5,189 bases of DNA, taken from the NCBI GenBank assembly GCA_026786125.1, contig JAJAYU010000134.1, positions 1-5,189 on the forward strand, given 5' to 3'. Position 1 is the first letter of the stretch. Every line of letters starts with the position of its first letter. The notes under the pieces were generated by a model. It was not told the DNA's origin, did not search any database, and saw nothing but the letters and a program-made list of their open reading frames with translations. This stretch comes from Chamaesiphon sp. (GTDB lineage: Bacteria; Cyanobacteriota; Cyanobacteriia; Cyanobacteriales; Chamaesiphonaceae). Below are positions 1 to 5,189 of the stretch, piece by piece. Made by a program: the position numbers and the translations under genes.

Positions 1-2
1 CC

Positions 3-1427
3 ACAGGACTTTGGTACAACATTGGGGACGATCGAATGCAAGATGGCGATATTATTGGCGAACAGGCTGAAGTTATTAGCGATCTAAATTTAGGTAAGAT
101 TAACTATCGTGACTTAACCAAACATTTAGTCGATGCTGGAGAGCAATATCTCGATCGAATTAAACCCGTTATTATTGGCAAATTACTCATAGAACAAACA
201 GCTAAAATAGATCGACTATATTTAATCGGTACCGATCAATTAAATCACATTCGCCAGCGAGATAAAGATACGATCTATAGCTGCGAATTGATTAAAGCCT
301 GGGCCGAGAAAAATCATCAGATCCCTACCACTATCATTCCATAAGGTCAAGACGACACCAATCCAGCCAATTTAGAAGACACATTTGAGTGGTGGCGAAA
401 TACTTGGCGCAAGGATATTGCTCCGCCATTAAATGTGGAGATATGGTTGGGTTTAAAAGGTGGTGTGGGGCAAACATCTGAATCTGGACGTATCTCTGGA
501 CTAAGTTTGTACAGCGGTCGGATCAAATTCTTTGAGTTTCATCAAAATGAACGAAACAACCAAGCAGGGAAGCCCTCAGACTACACTGGGCCATTTCTCG
601 GCACAAACTATCTCTGGGATCGGACTCAACAGCAAGCACTCGGATTACTCGATCGATATGACTATGCTGGTGCCAAGGAACTATTAACACCCTACTTTGA
701 AACCAAAAATATCGGAGTTGTAGCCAATCTGCTCGAAGCTGGCATTGCTTGGAATCTCGGTGAATTTCACAGGTTTTCGACATTGATTAACTGTGCCGAT
801 CCTGTGGATTCAGCCCAAATCGCACAGAGTCAGACTTGGTGGTGGATGGCTTATGAGCAAGCATATTTGGCAGTGGTGCGACTGGAGCAAAATAATGTCG
901 CCGAAGCCATGTTGCACAGCTTTCGATCGATTGAAGGCGGTCTGTTGGAATGGGCAAAGGCTAATCTTGGCAATAATTTTCAAGATAACGGCAAAGATAG
1001 TCCGATCGTTTTCAATTCAATCCTGACCAGTCATCCAGATCTCAAGCGTACTTTTATAAGTAAAAATGTAGAAAAAAAGGAAAGAGGAGAACTTGAAACA
1101 CATGTTAAATGGGAGCAGGATTCAGTCAAAAAGGGCATATTAAAAGTATCTTTGCCTACTGCTACTGATAAGGTAGGGGATTTTAAGTATTTTTGGTCGG
1201 AAGATTGTAAGAAAATTCGGAATAGATTGTCCCATCGGTTGGGTGGGATGTCTGAGCCGGAACTTTTGGCTGCCTGGGGTGATGACATCCAGGATCGATC
1301 GCAATGGCAATCACGAGTTTTAGCCTGTCTGAATATTTTGACTGGGCAGTCGTTTCAAACGCTGCATCAGGCTAGTTTATTCGCTAAGGTACACGATCAA
1401 ATCAGGAGATCGATCGAGCAATCGTGA
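3..1427 (+). pseudogene. CARF-HEPN CRISPR ancillary ribonuclease (Csm6/Csx1-like), 5'-partial and interrupted by a stop
   Basis: One reading frame runs from the left edge to 1427, broken only by TAA at 342-344. Before the stop the translation has a Rossmann-like stretch (RLYLIGTDQ, then KDTIYSCELIKAW). After it the frame continues with FEWWRNTW and then GGVGQTSESGRISGLSLY, which resembles the glycine-rich conserved segment of CARF sensors. A helical middle follows (LLDRYDYAGAKELL), as in Csm6/Csx1-type proteins. The C-terminus has RNRLSH (1218-1235), the R-x4-H catalytic signature of HEPN RNases. In this family the CARF domain binds cyclic oligoadenylate made by Cas10 and switches on HEPN RNA cleavage during type III immunity. 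The true start lies upstream of the window, because the frame is open to the edge. The segment from GTG 435 could be translated alone (330 codons), with HEPN intact but only part of CARF. The stop could be a real mutation or a sequencing error. Family-level call is fairly sure; exact subfamily is not. Confidence 0.82.
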
Positions 1428-1619
1428 GTGTATGTTGATTGGCGACCCTCATCGGGAATGGCTGCGATCGAATATCCTCGTCGGGAGCCTCGATAGCATG
1501 ATACATATACGTTTGAGTTGTTTCGATCGCTCTGTCAAAGATAATCTTGTCTAAATTTTGAGCTGAGGGTCGCTAATGAGTGTTGAACTTGGCTTTGGTT
1601 TTGGGTTTAATAAGGATAG
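1428..1619 (+). promoter_or_regulatory. CRISPR leader
   Basis: This 192-bp stretch has no gene. It lies between the effector remnant and the first perfect repeat. It is taken as the leader because the repeat at the opposite end of the array is degenerate, and terminal degeneracy marks the leader-distal end. It contains an imperfect 16-bp inverted repeat (1436-1451 and 1564-1579). Its last 20 bp include TTTGGGTTTAAT (1600-1611), which recurs inverted beyond the array. A promoter for the pre-crRNA is expected here, but I see no convincing -35/-10 pair. Confidence 0.65.
1436..1579. repeat. Imperfect 16-bp inverted repeat inside the leader
   Basis: TGATTGGCGACCCTCA at 1436-1451 is matched by TGAGGGTCGCTAATGA at 1564-1579 on the opposite strand. 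Fourteen of 16 positions agree, including an unbroken 10-bp core (GCGACCCTCA/TGAGGGTCGC). The arms are 112 bp apart, too far for a simple terminator hairpin. They could be paired protein-binding sites or the ends of a small element. The left arm starts only 8 bp after the effector stop codon. Confidence 0.55.
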
Positions 1620-1936
1620 GATTCCTACTCGCTAGGGATATCAATTGAATGGAAACAAAGCTTGTACAATGTTCATTATGACTCTAACTGTAATAGATTC
1701 CTACTCGCTAGGGATATCAATTGAATGGAAACGACATAACTTAAATTTTGCATGGTTAATTCCTTGTAGGATTCCTACTCGCTAGGGATATCAATTGAAT
1801 GGAAACACAGAGATCGCCGCGCCTAACTTAAAACCATTAAAGCTAAAATTCCTACTCGTTAGGGATATCAATTGAATACAAACATCTAGTTGACATAGGT
1901 AAGTATGTACGGCATCCTATCTGAATTAAACCCAAA
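1600..1936. repeat. Perfect 12-bp inverted repeat flanking the CRISPR array
   Basis: TTTGGGTTTAAT at 1600-1611 ends 8 bp before the first repeat. Its exact reverse complement ATTAAACCCAAA is at 1925-1936, 41 bp after the last repeat. Together they bracket the whole array. The match does not extend in either direction. The right copy overlaps the -35 region of the candidate promoter for the cas genes. The role is unknown; a protein-binding site shared by leader and cas promoter is one possibility. Confidence 0.5.
1620..1883 (+). CRISPR. CRISPR array, four 37-bp repeats and three spacers
   Basis: Repeats lie at 1620-1656, 1696-1732, 1770-1806 and 1847-1883. The first three are identical, beginning GATTCCTACTCGC and ending GAATGGAAAC. 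The fourth differs at four positions: G to A at 1847, C to T at 1859, and GG to AC at 1878-1879. Spacers are 1657-1695 (39 bp), 1733-1769 (37 bp) and 1807-1846 (40 bp). The degenerate last repeat places the leader on the left, so transcription runs rightwards towards cas1. The repeat can fold through TTCCTA and TAGGGA (loop CTCGC, one G-U pair). The loop, not the stem, carries the C to T change of repeat 4. If crRNAs carry the usual 8-nt 5' handle of type I/III systems, it would be ATGGAAAC. I see no match of any spacer within the window. Confidence 0.97.
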
Positions 1937-1954
1937 TGCAAATCTTTTTATAAT
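1926..1954 (+). promoter_or_regulatory. Candidate promoter of the csx18-cas1-cas2 operon
   Basis: A perfect TATAAT (-10) lies at 1949-1954, with a weak -35 TTAAAC at 1926-1931 and 17-bp spacing. It is 63 bp upstream of the csx18 start, in the gene-free gap between the array and the operon. The -35 overlaps one arm of the 12-bp inverted repeat around the array, which would allow shared control. The region is AT-rich, so a chance match is possible. Confidence 0.4.
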
Positions 1955-2017
1955 CAAGTAGTAATATTTGTCGCCTGATGGGGAAAGCTACATGATGTAC
2001 AGCTAAAAATACGATCG

Positions 2018-2308
2018 ATGTATATCAACCAACGCAGTCAGCTAGTTCGGAATGTTGCCCTTGCCGCTGCCAATGGCAGTATTACTTTAATCATCCTGCT
2101 GATTGCCCCTTTGGGACTTGCCGCTGTAATTATCAATACCATCCTGATTACCCTTTCCACCTTCGTTACAGCTACCGCCAGCGATCGCATCATTAAATAT
2201 CTCCAACCAGATCGAGAATCCAGAACAGCATCCTTCCAGCCCCTCGATGAAGATCCAGAAACCGCCCATCTCAATAGCCGGGAAAATCACAGTACATTAC
2301 GTCGCTAA
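2018..2308 (+). CDS. csx18: Small CRISPR-associated membrane protein, probably Csx18
   Basis: The protein has 96 residues. A short polar N-terminus (MYINQRSQLVRN) is followed by a long hydrophobic stretch at about residues 12-54. This stretch has a central Pro-Leu-Gly (31-33) that would break it into two adjacent transmembrane helices. A charged, polar C-terminal tail follows (about 55-96). Size, membrane hairpin and position directly before cas1 fit the cyanobacterial Csx18 family, a CRISPR-linked small membrane protein whose function I do not know. The symbol rests on memory of the family and its context, not on a search. Upstream in-frame codons reach a stop (1976-1978) without another ATG, which supports this start. 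No clear Shine-Dalgarno sequence is present. The stop codon overlaps the cas1 start (TAATG, 2306-2310), so cas1 translation is probably coupled to it. Confidence 0.78.
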   Translation: MYINQRSQLVRNVALAAANGSITLIILLIAPLGLAAVIINTILITLSTFVTATASDRIIKYLQPDRESRTASFQPLDEDPETAHLNSRENHSTLRR

Positions 2309-3291
2309 TGCGTACTCTCTACCTCTCCTTGCAAGGTTGCTACCTCTCACTAGAGCAGGAACAACTGATTATCCAACGTCAGAAAATCGAAATTCAGCGA
2401 GTGCAACTCCCATTGACCGAACAGATTCTGGTTTTTGGCAATAGTCAAATCACCACACCCGCTATTCGCGCCTGTTTGCAACGGGATATCCCAATCGCAT
2501 ATCTTTCTAGGCTGGGATTTTGTTATGGTCGAACCCTTTCGATCGAACGTGGCTATCGCCAACTTGCCCGTTACCAACAAGATCTCAGTGCCATAGATCG
2601 GCTAATTGTCGCCCGAAAAATTGTCCAAGCCAAAATTCAAAACTGTCGGACTTTACTCCTGCGTCAACAACGCAAAAATTCCATTTCTGAACTGGCTCAG
2701 TCGATCGAACGACTTCAGCATTTAGCTATACAAGTATTACAGGTAGAGGCGATCGACAAACTGATGGGTTTAGAAGGGATTGCCGCTGCTGTCTATTTCG
2801 ATGCCTTTGGTCGCTGCCTCCAAAATCCAGACTTTACCTTTATCGCCCGCAGCCGCCGTCCCCCTGGAAATCCCATCAATGCCATGCTGAGTTTTGGCTA
2901 TCAAGTGATTTGGAATCACCTACTGACTCTGATCGAACTGCAAGGACTCGATCCCTACTCAGGCTGTCTCCACCAAACATCCGATCGTCATGCTGCGCTA
3001 GTTTCCGATCTGATCGAAGAATTCCGCACCCCGATCGTTGATTCTTTGGTACTATATCTCACCAATCGTCGCTCGATCGAAGCCGCCACAGACTTTGAAT
3101 ATCGCGATGGCGGCTGTTTCCTTAACGAATCGGGTCGGAAAAAATACCTGACAGCTTTTCTCCAGCGAATGTCCGAAGAAATTCCGACCGCAGGACAACC
3201 CCGTTGGGACTTACTCAATCGCCAAGTCAAAAAATACAAGCAATTTGTCTATCAACCAACCTATAGTTACGAACCATATCTAACTCGTTAA
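2308..3291 (+). CDS. cas1: CRISPR-associated endonuclease/integrase Cas1
   Basis: This is the integrase that inserts new spacers at the leader-proximal repeat, working as a complex with Cas2. The 327-residue length is usual for Cas1. The N-terminal beta domain (about 1-75) begins MRTLYLSLQG and contains FGNSQITTPAIRACLQRDIP. The helical catalytic domain follows. The metal-binding residues are visible: E156 in MGLEGIAA, H222 in SGCLHQ, and D234 in SDLIEEFR with E237/E238 beside it. The second family hallmark, RRPPGNPINAMLSFGYQV (183-200), is intact. There is no reverse transcriptase or Cas4 fusion. The start overlaps the csx18 stop and cas2 starts 2 bp after its end, giving one tightly packed operon. 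No key residue is missing, so the enzyme should be active. Confidence 0.97.
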   Translation: MRTLYLSLQGCYLSLEQEQLIIQRQKIEIQRVQLPLTEQILVFGNSQITTPAIRACLQRDIPIAYLSRLGFCYGRTLSIERGYRQLARYQQDLSAIDRLIVARKIVQAKIQNCRTLLLRQQRKNSISELAQSIERLQHLAIQVLQVEAIDKLMGLEGIAAAVYFDAFGRCLQNPDFTFIARSRRPPGNPINAMLSFGYQVIWNHLLTLIELQGLDPYSGCLHQTSDRHAALVSDLIEEFRTPIVDSLVLYLTNRRSIEAATDFEYRDGGCFLNESGRKKYLTAFLQRMSEEIPTAGQPRWDLLNRQVKKYKQFVYQPTYSYEPYLTR

Positions 3292-3293
3292 CT

Positions 3294-3572
3294 ATGCTAT
3301 TTTATGTAGTTACTTACGACGTACCCTGCGACAAACGCCGTCGCAAAATTGCCAAACTCCTCGAAGGTTACGGACAAAGAGTACAGTACAGCGTTTTTGA
3401 ATGCGTTTTAGCCGACCATAAATATCAAGAACTCAAACAGCGACTCAAAAAAAGAGTAAAATTACCTGAAGATTCCGTGCGTTTTTATCCACTTTCTAGT
3501 CACACCCGCCCGAATATTGAAGCTTGGGGGGATGAAGAAATAGTCACAGCAGCTACATCAGTTGTAGTTTAA
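3294..3572 (+). CDS. cas2: CRISPR-associated protein Cas2
   Basis: This is the structural partner of Cas1 in spacer integration; a Cas2 dimer bridges two Cas1 dimers. The protein has 92 residues with the ferredoxin-like family pattern. Strand 1 is MLFYVVTYDVPCDKRR, with the conserved aspartate D9. GQRVQYSVFECVL (27-39) follows, and RFYPLS (63-68) is the later strand. It begins two bases after the cas1 stop, so it is almost certainly co-transcribed. A 7-bp hairpin-capable sequence (3551-3569, loop TCAGT) followed by TTTAA overlaps the very end of the gene. It is too weak to call a terminator with confidence. Confidence 0.96.
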   Translation: MLFYVVTYDVPCDKRRRKIAKLLEGYGQRVQYSVFECVLADHKYQELKQRLKKRVKLPEDSVRFYPLSSHTRPNIEAWGDEEIVTAATSVVV

Positions 3573-3646
3573 TACCTGAGTTATTGAACCACACAAAGTC
3601 AAATTAGGCAGTTTTGGGCATCCACTGGGCGATACGGAGACTTTTT

Positions 3647-3829
3647 ATGGCTGAAGTCAGGCAACGTAACGCCGAACGAAAACAGCAGCGATTAAGTCTC
3701 TCTCAGCGTTATGTGGTGCGGGAGTTGGGGTTTTTATATCAAGCCACTGACGCTCTCGATCTCCAGGCTAAAATTAGTATTCTCGATCGCGTATTCCTCG
3801 TGCTGTCGATTCTCGTTCCGAGCACCTGA
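3647..3829 (+). pseudogene. Unassigned coding remnant A
   Basis: The translation from ATG 3647 is rich in charged and amphipathic residues (VRQRNAERKQQRLSLSQR, then ELGFLYQATDALDLQAK, ISILDRVF) and reads like the helical part of a real protein. Its end (LVLSILVPST) looks less natural. In another frame from about 3803, the sequence reads RAVDSRSEHLSQHKML up to a stop near 3856, which would follow ILDRVF more smoothly. That suggests a small indel near 3795-3802. The open frame can be extended to a TTG at 3614, but 3647 is the first ATG. I do not recognise the family. It lies downstream of cas2 on the same strand, and may be a piece of the same broken gene as remnant B or the helicase, which is inference only. 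Confidence 0.4.
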
Positions 3830-3959
3830 GCCAACACAAAATGTTGTCTAATTGATGAAAGAAACTTGGGCGCGATCGCTACTTTTCGGTTTCGATCGTC
3901 AAAATCGGTAGACAGGTTAAAACCCAATCTCTGAGCCAAAGTTGATTTAAGTTTCTTAG

Positions 3960-4151
3960 AAGAGGCTATGCCAACGCGAAATTAATGCTCTCAGACGACG
4001 TGGAGTTAGTGGTGAAGCCTTATTTACAGAGCTAGTGACCATTTACAATCATCATCGACGTGAGTTGACGCAGCCGACGCGAAGCGAACAAAATGATGAA
4101 CCACTGGTAGTCGCTAGCATGGTCTGTAGTGAAGCGATTTCTTTGTCATGA
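3960..4151 (+). pseudogene. Unassigned coding remnant B
   Basis: A stretch of about 63 codons without an ATG at its beginning is open from a TAG at 3957-3959 to TGA at 4149-4151. The translation includes REINALRRRGVSGEALF, TELVTIYNHHRREL and then EPLVVASMVCSEAISLS. It has the hydrophobic/charged periodicity of a genuine protein rather than of random sequence. It is probably a fragment of a larger gene that has lost both ends. I do not recognise the family. It is separated from remnant A by about 130 bp with stops in all three forward frames. The two may derive from one ancestral + strand gene. Confidence 0.35.
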
Positions 4152-4196
4152 GTAGAAATGAAACCCGCGTCTATCCCATCGAAATGTCTGCTACTC

Positions 4197-4258
4197 AGTG
4201 CATTACTTATCTTAGACTTTTTAGGACTAGACTAAGTGCACTACTAAAAAATATAGTG
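4197..4258. repeat. Nested inverted repeats in the gap before the minus-strand gene
   Basis: AGTGCA (4197-4202) pairs with TGCACT (4237-4242). Inside it, CTTAGACT (4211-4218) pairs with AGACTAAG (4229-4236) with one mismatch and a 10-nt loop. Next to it, CACTA (4239-4243) and TAGTG (4254-4258) form a second short stem around an A-rich loop. The site is 25-86 bp beyond the stop of the gene at 4283-4681, so on the minus strand it could serve as its terminator. It may equally be the end of a decayed mobile element. Otherwise 4152-4282 shows no gene. Confidence 0.35.
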
Positions 4259-4282
4259 ACAGACTATTAGGTTTTATTAACT

Positions 4283-4681
4283 CTACGATCGGTTCCGATC
4301 GAGCGTCACATGACGGGATTCGATCGAGTCTTTGTAGATACACAAGAACTTTTCAGCATGAGTAGCCCCTAAAGCTTGAATTTCTTTCGGAAAGTTACTG
4401 AGTGGGGCACTTTCTCCCTCAATACCAAATTTTCTGGCTCCAGCAGCACTTCCTGCATGTACATAAACATCAACTGGTTCCAGTCGTAGTTTCACACTTA
4501 ACCGCCGTGACACATCATACGCTGTCGTTGCACCCAAGCCGCTAACACGTCCAGTAACAGATTTAATCCAACAATATAAGCTCTGGAAATCCTGAAAATC
4601 TTCAGGGTGCTTCCGATCGAACAATGCAGTTTGCCAGCCTTCTGGTAACTTCCCAGCAACACGACATTGATGACCGTGCAT
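4283..4681 (-). CDS. Conserved hypothetical protein, 132 residues
   Basis: The gene is read on the minus strand. The N-terminal part includes MHGHQCRVAGKLPEGWQTAL. A segment resembling a short helix-hairpin-helix follows (WIKSVTGRVSGLGATTAYDV, 38-56). The most distinctive parts are DVYVHAGSAAGARKFGI (71-87) and FLCIYKD (112-118). These recall a family of small uncharacterised bacterial proteins with a VYLHAGTRxGA-like motif and a C-terminal CIYKD, which I know only by pattern and cannot name. There is no signal peptide or membrane segment. The ATG at 4681 is the only reasonable start, because a TAG lies in frame seven codons upstream. A weak GGA is the only ribosome-site candidate. The MITE-like element begins 30 bp upstream of this start and could have altered its promoter. 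The gene appears intact, in contrast to its surroundings. Confidence 0.7.
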   Translation of the reverse strand: MHGHQCRVAGKLPEGWQTALFDRKHPEDFQDFQSLYCWIKSVTGRVSGLGATTAYDVSRRLSVKLRLEPVDVYVHAGSAAGARKFGIEGESAPLSNFPKEIQALGATHAEKFLCIYKDSIESRHVTLDRNRS

Positions 4682-4700
4682 CTTGCCATTTCCAAGCCGC

Positions 4701-4710
4701 TATTCACTAT
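4701..4710. repeat. Left target-site duplication
   Basis: TATTCACTAT occurs here and again at 4814-4823, directly outside the two ends of the MITE-like element. The bases outside the 10-mer do not match, so the duplication is exactly 10 bp. Confidence 0.75.
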
Positions 4711-4813
4711 CAATACTTCTCGGTTAAGAATTGCTGATGATTGAAATCGCAGCTAGTGATGCGAAGTCCACGTAGGCGGACTAACTAGTTTTTAGCTTAA
4801 ACGAGAAGTATTA
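4711..4813. mobile_element. MITE-like element of about 103 bp
   Basis: The terminal inverted repeats are AATACTTCTCGGTTAAG (4712-4728) and CTTAAACGAGAAGTATT (4796-4812), matching at 16 of 17 positions. A 10-bp direct repeat, TATTCACTAT, flanks the element. The interior has no coding capacity. It holds a nested stem: CTAGT (4753-4757) with ACTAG (4784-4788), and AGTCC (4765-4769) with GGACT (4778-4782). Read on the minus strand, its GTCCGCCTACGTGGAC and CTGCGATTTCAATC strings resemble dispersed repeats I remember from filamentous cyanobacterial genomes (not searched). Without a transposase it would depend on one acting in trans. The target duplication length would suit an IS family making roughly 9-11 bp duplications. 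It has split the helicase remnant and lies just upstream of the minus-strand gene. Confidence 0.75.
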
Positions 4814-4823
4814 TATTCACTAT
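4814..4823. repeat. Right target-site duplication
   Basis: This is the second copy of TATTCACTAT. The helicase remnant resumes through it (IHY encoded by the repeat, then DLPWNP). Excising 4711-4823 therefore joins the two helicase halves in frame. Confidence 0.75.
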
Positions 4824-5189
4824 GACTTGCCCTGGAATCCGAACCGATTAGAACAGCGGGAAGGACGGATCGATCGCTATGGACAAGCCGCGCCAGTAGT
4901 GAAGACTTATCTGCTCTACGGTAGCGACAATAAAATCGACCTCGCAGTGTTGGAAGTGCTGATTCGGAAAGCTGTCGCCATTCATAAGCTTTGGGGGTCA
5001 ATGTCCCAATTCCGATCGATAGTTCCACAGTCCAGACGGCGATTTTTAAGTCCCTATTCGAGCATCCAGGTAGCGTTAAACAACTAACACTGGACTTGTT
5101 TGCCGATGAAGATTCGCCTGTGAGTAAAGTCAATCGCCGTTCTGACTTTTCACGTTAAGCCTGAAGCCCAGTAAGGGAAAGGATTATAG

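Larger units (their letters stand above)
4684..5158 (+). pseudogene. C-terminal remnant of a SNF2/DEAD-like helicase, interrupted and frameshifted
   Basis: Helicase motif VI is unmistakable: [19 protein letters not shown], read from 4830. It includes the Q-x2-G-R-x-x-R arginine-finger pattern of superfamily 2 ATPases. [14 protein letters not shown] and VLEVLIRKA follow, a tail typical of large SNF2-like helicases. Left of the inserted element, 4684-4710 reads CHFQAAIHY in the frame that joins exactly to DLPWNP once the element and one 10-bp repeat are removed. After IHK (4980-4988) the sensible frame changes. [19 protein letters not shown] and LDLFADEDSPVSKVNRR continue one base out of phase to TAA at 5156-5158, implying loss of one base near 4989. 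A further shift near 5150 may lead into LSLKPSKGK. The ATPase core (motifs I-V) is absent. The left boundary is uncertain because it runs into the start of the minus-strand gene. The fragment cannot be functional. Confidence 0.8.

Noticed and set aside
523..783. Minus-strand open frame opposite the CARF-HEPN remnant
   Set aside because: It lies wholly antisense to a well-supported coding frame and its translation shows no recognisable protein pattern.
1031..1288. Minus-strand open frame of 85 codons
   Set aside because: It is antisense to the HEPN region and its translation has no domain-like features.
1657..1846. Self-targeting by the spacers
   Set aside because: None of the three spacers shows a visible match elsewhere in the window on either strand. 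The rest of the genome is not available.
1890..1920. TTGACA at 1890-1895 as the -35 of a cas promoter
   Set aside because: The -35 is perfect, but no TATAAT-like hexamer lies 16-18 bp downstream. The TATAAT at 1949-1954 is the better candidate.
2038..2580. Several open frames on both strands across csx18 and the start of cas1
   Set aside because: They overlap csx18 and cas1, which are well supported by motifs and operon spacing. They read as out-of-frame shadows.
3551..3572. Hairpin at the end of cas2 as a terminator
   Set aside because: The stem is 7 bp with a G-U pair, is followed by only three T residues, and overlaps coding sequence.
3739..3939. Minus-strand open frame of 66 codons
   Set aside because: It is largely antisense to remnant A and arginine/serine-rich in the way of reversed cyanobacterial CGATCG-rich DNA. 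It has no motif.
4498..4713. Overlapping minus-strand frame with an upstream ATG
   Set aside because: It is a frame shadow of the 4283-4681 gene, whose own frame carries the conserved-looking motifs. Its translation is not protein-like after the first residues.
4792..5133. Minus-strand open frame of 113 codons
   Set aside because: It is antisense to the unmistakable helicase motif VI and crosses the end of the inserted element, so it is an accident.

Overview
The window looks cyanobacterial. It is rich in CGATCG-type words, including two full HIP1 octamers (GCGATCGC at 2181-2188 and 3872-3879). Its CRISPR repeat, Cas1 and Cas2, and the small membrane protein beside them, fit a cyanobacterial adaptation locus. 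The species cannot be named from this sequence.

Left part (about 3-1427, + strand): the remains of a CRISPR ancillary effector of the Csm6/Csx1 kind. It has a CARF-type sensor followed by a HEPN ribonuclease domain with an intact R-x4-H motif. The gene enters from beyond the left edge, and a single in-frame TAA at 342-344 interrupts it in the middle of the CARF region; the same frame continues beyond.

Centre (1428-3572, + strand): a compact CRISPR adaptation module. It consists of a 192-bp leader, a short array (four 37-bp repeats, three spacers of 37-40 bp, last repeat degenerate), then a small two-helix membrane protein (probably Csx18), cas1 and cas2. The csx18 stop and cas1 start overlap (TAATG), and cas1 and cas2 are 2 bp apart, so the three genes probably form one operon. 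No interference genes (cas10, cas5, cas6, cas7) lie in the window. The nearby CARF-HEPN remnant suggests a type III locus to the left, which is inference. Two inverted repeats in and around the array are not explained by the repeats themselves.

Right part (3573-5189): a decay zone. It holds two short + strand coding remnants that I cannot assign (3647-3829 and 3960-4151), an intact small minus-strand hypothetical gene (4283-4681), and the C-terminal piece of a SNF2/DEAD-like helicase on the + strand (about 4684-5158). The helicase piece is broken by a roughly 103-bp MITE-like element with 17-bp terminal inverted repeats and a 10-bp target-site duplication. It also carries at least one frameshift. 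Removing the element plus one copy of the duplication restores the helicase frame, which supports reading it as an insertion.

Overall: an apparently functional spacer-acquisition cassette sits between a disabled ancillary RNase gene and eroded genes carrying mobile-element debris.
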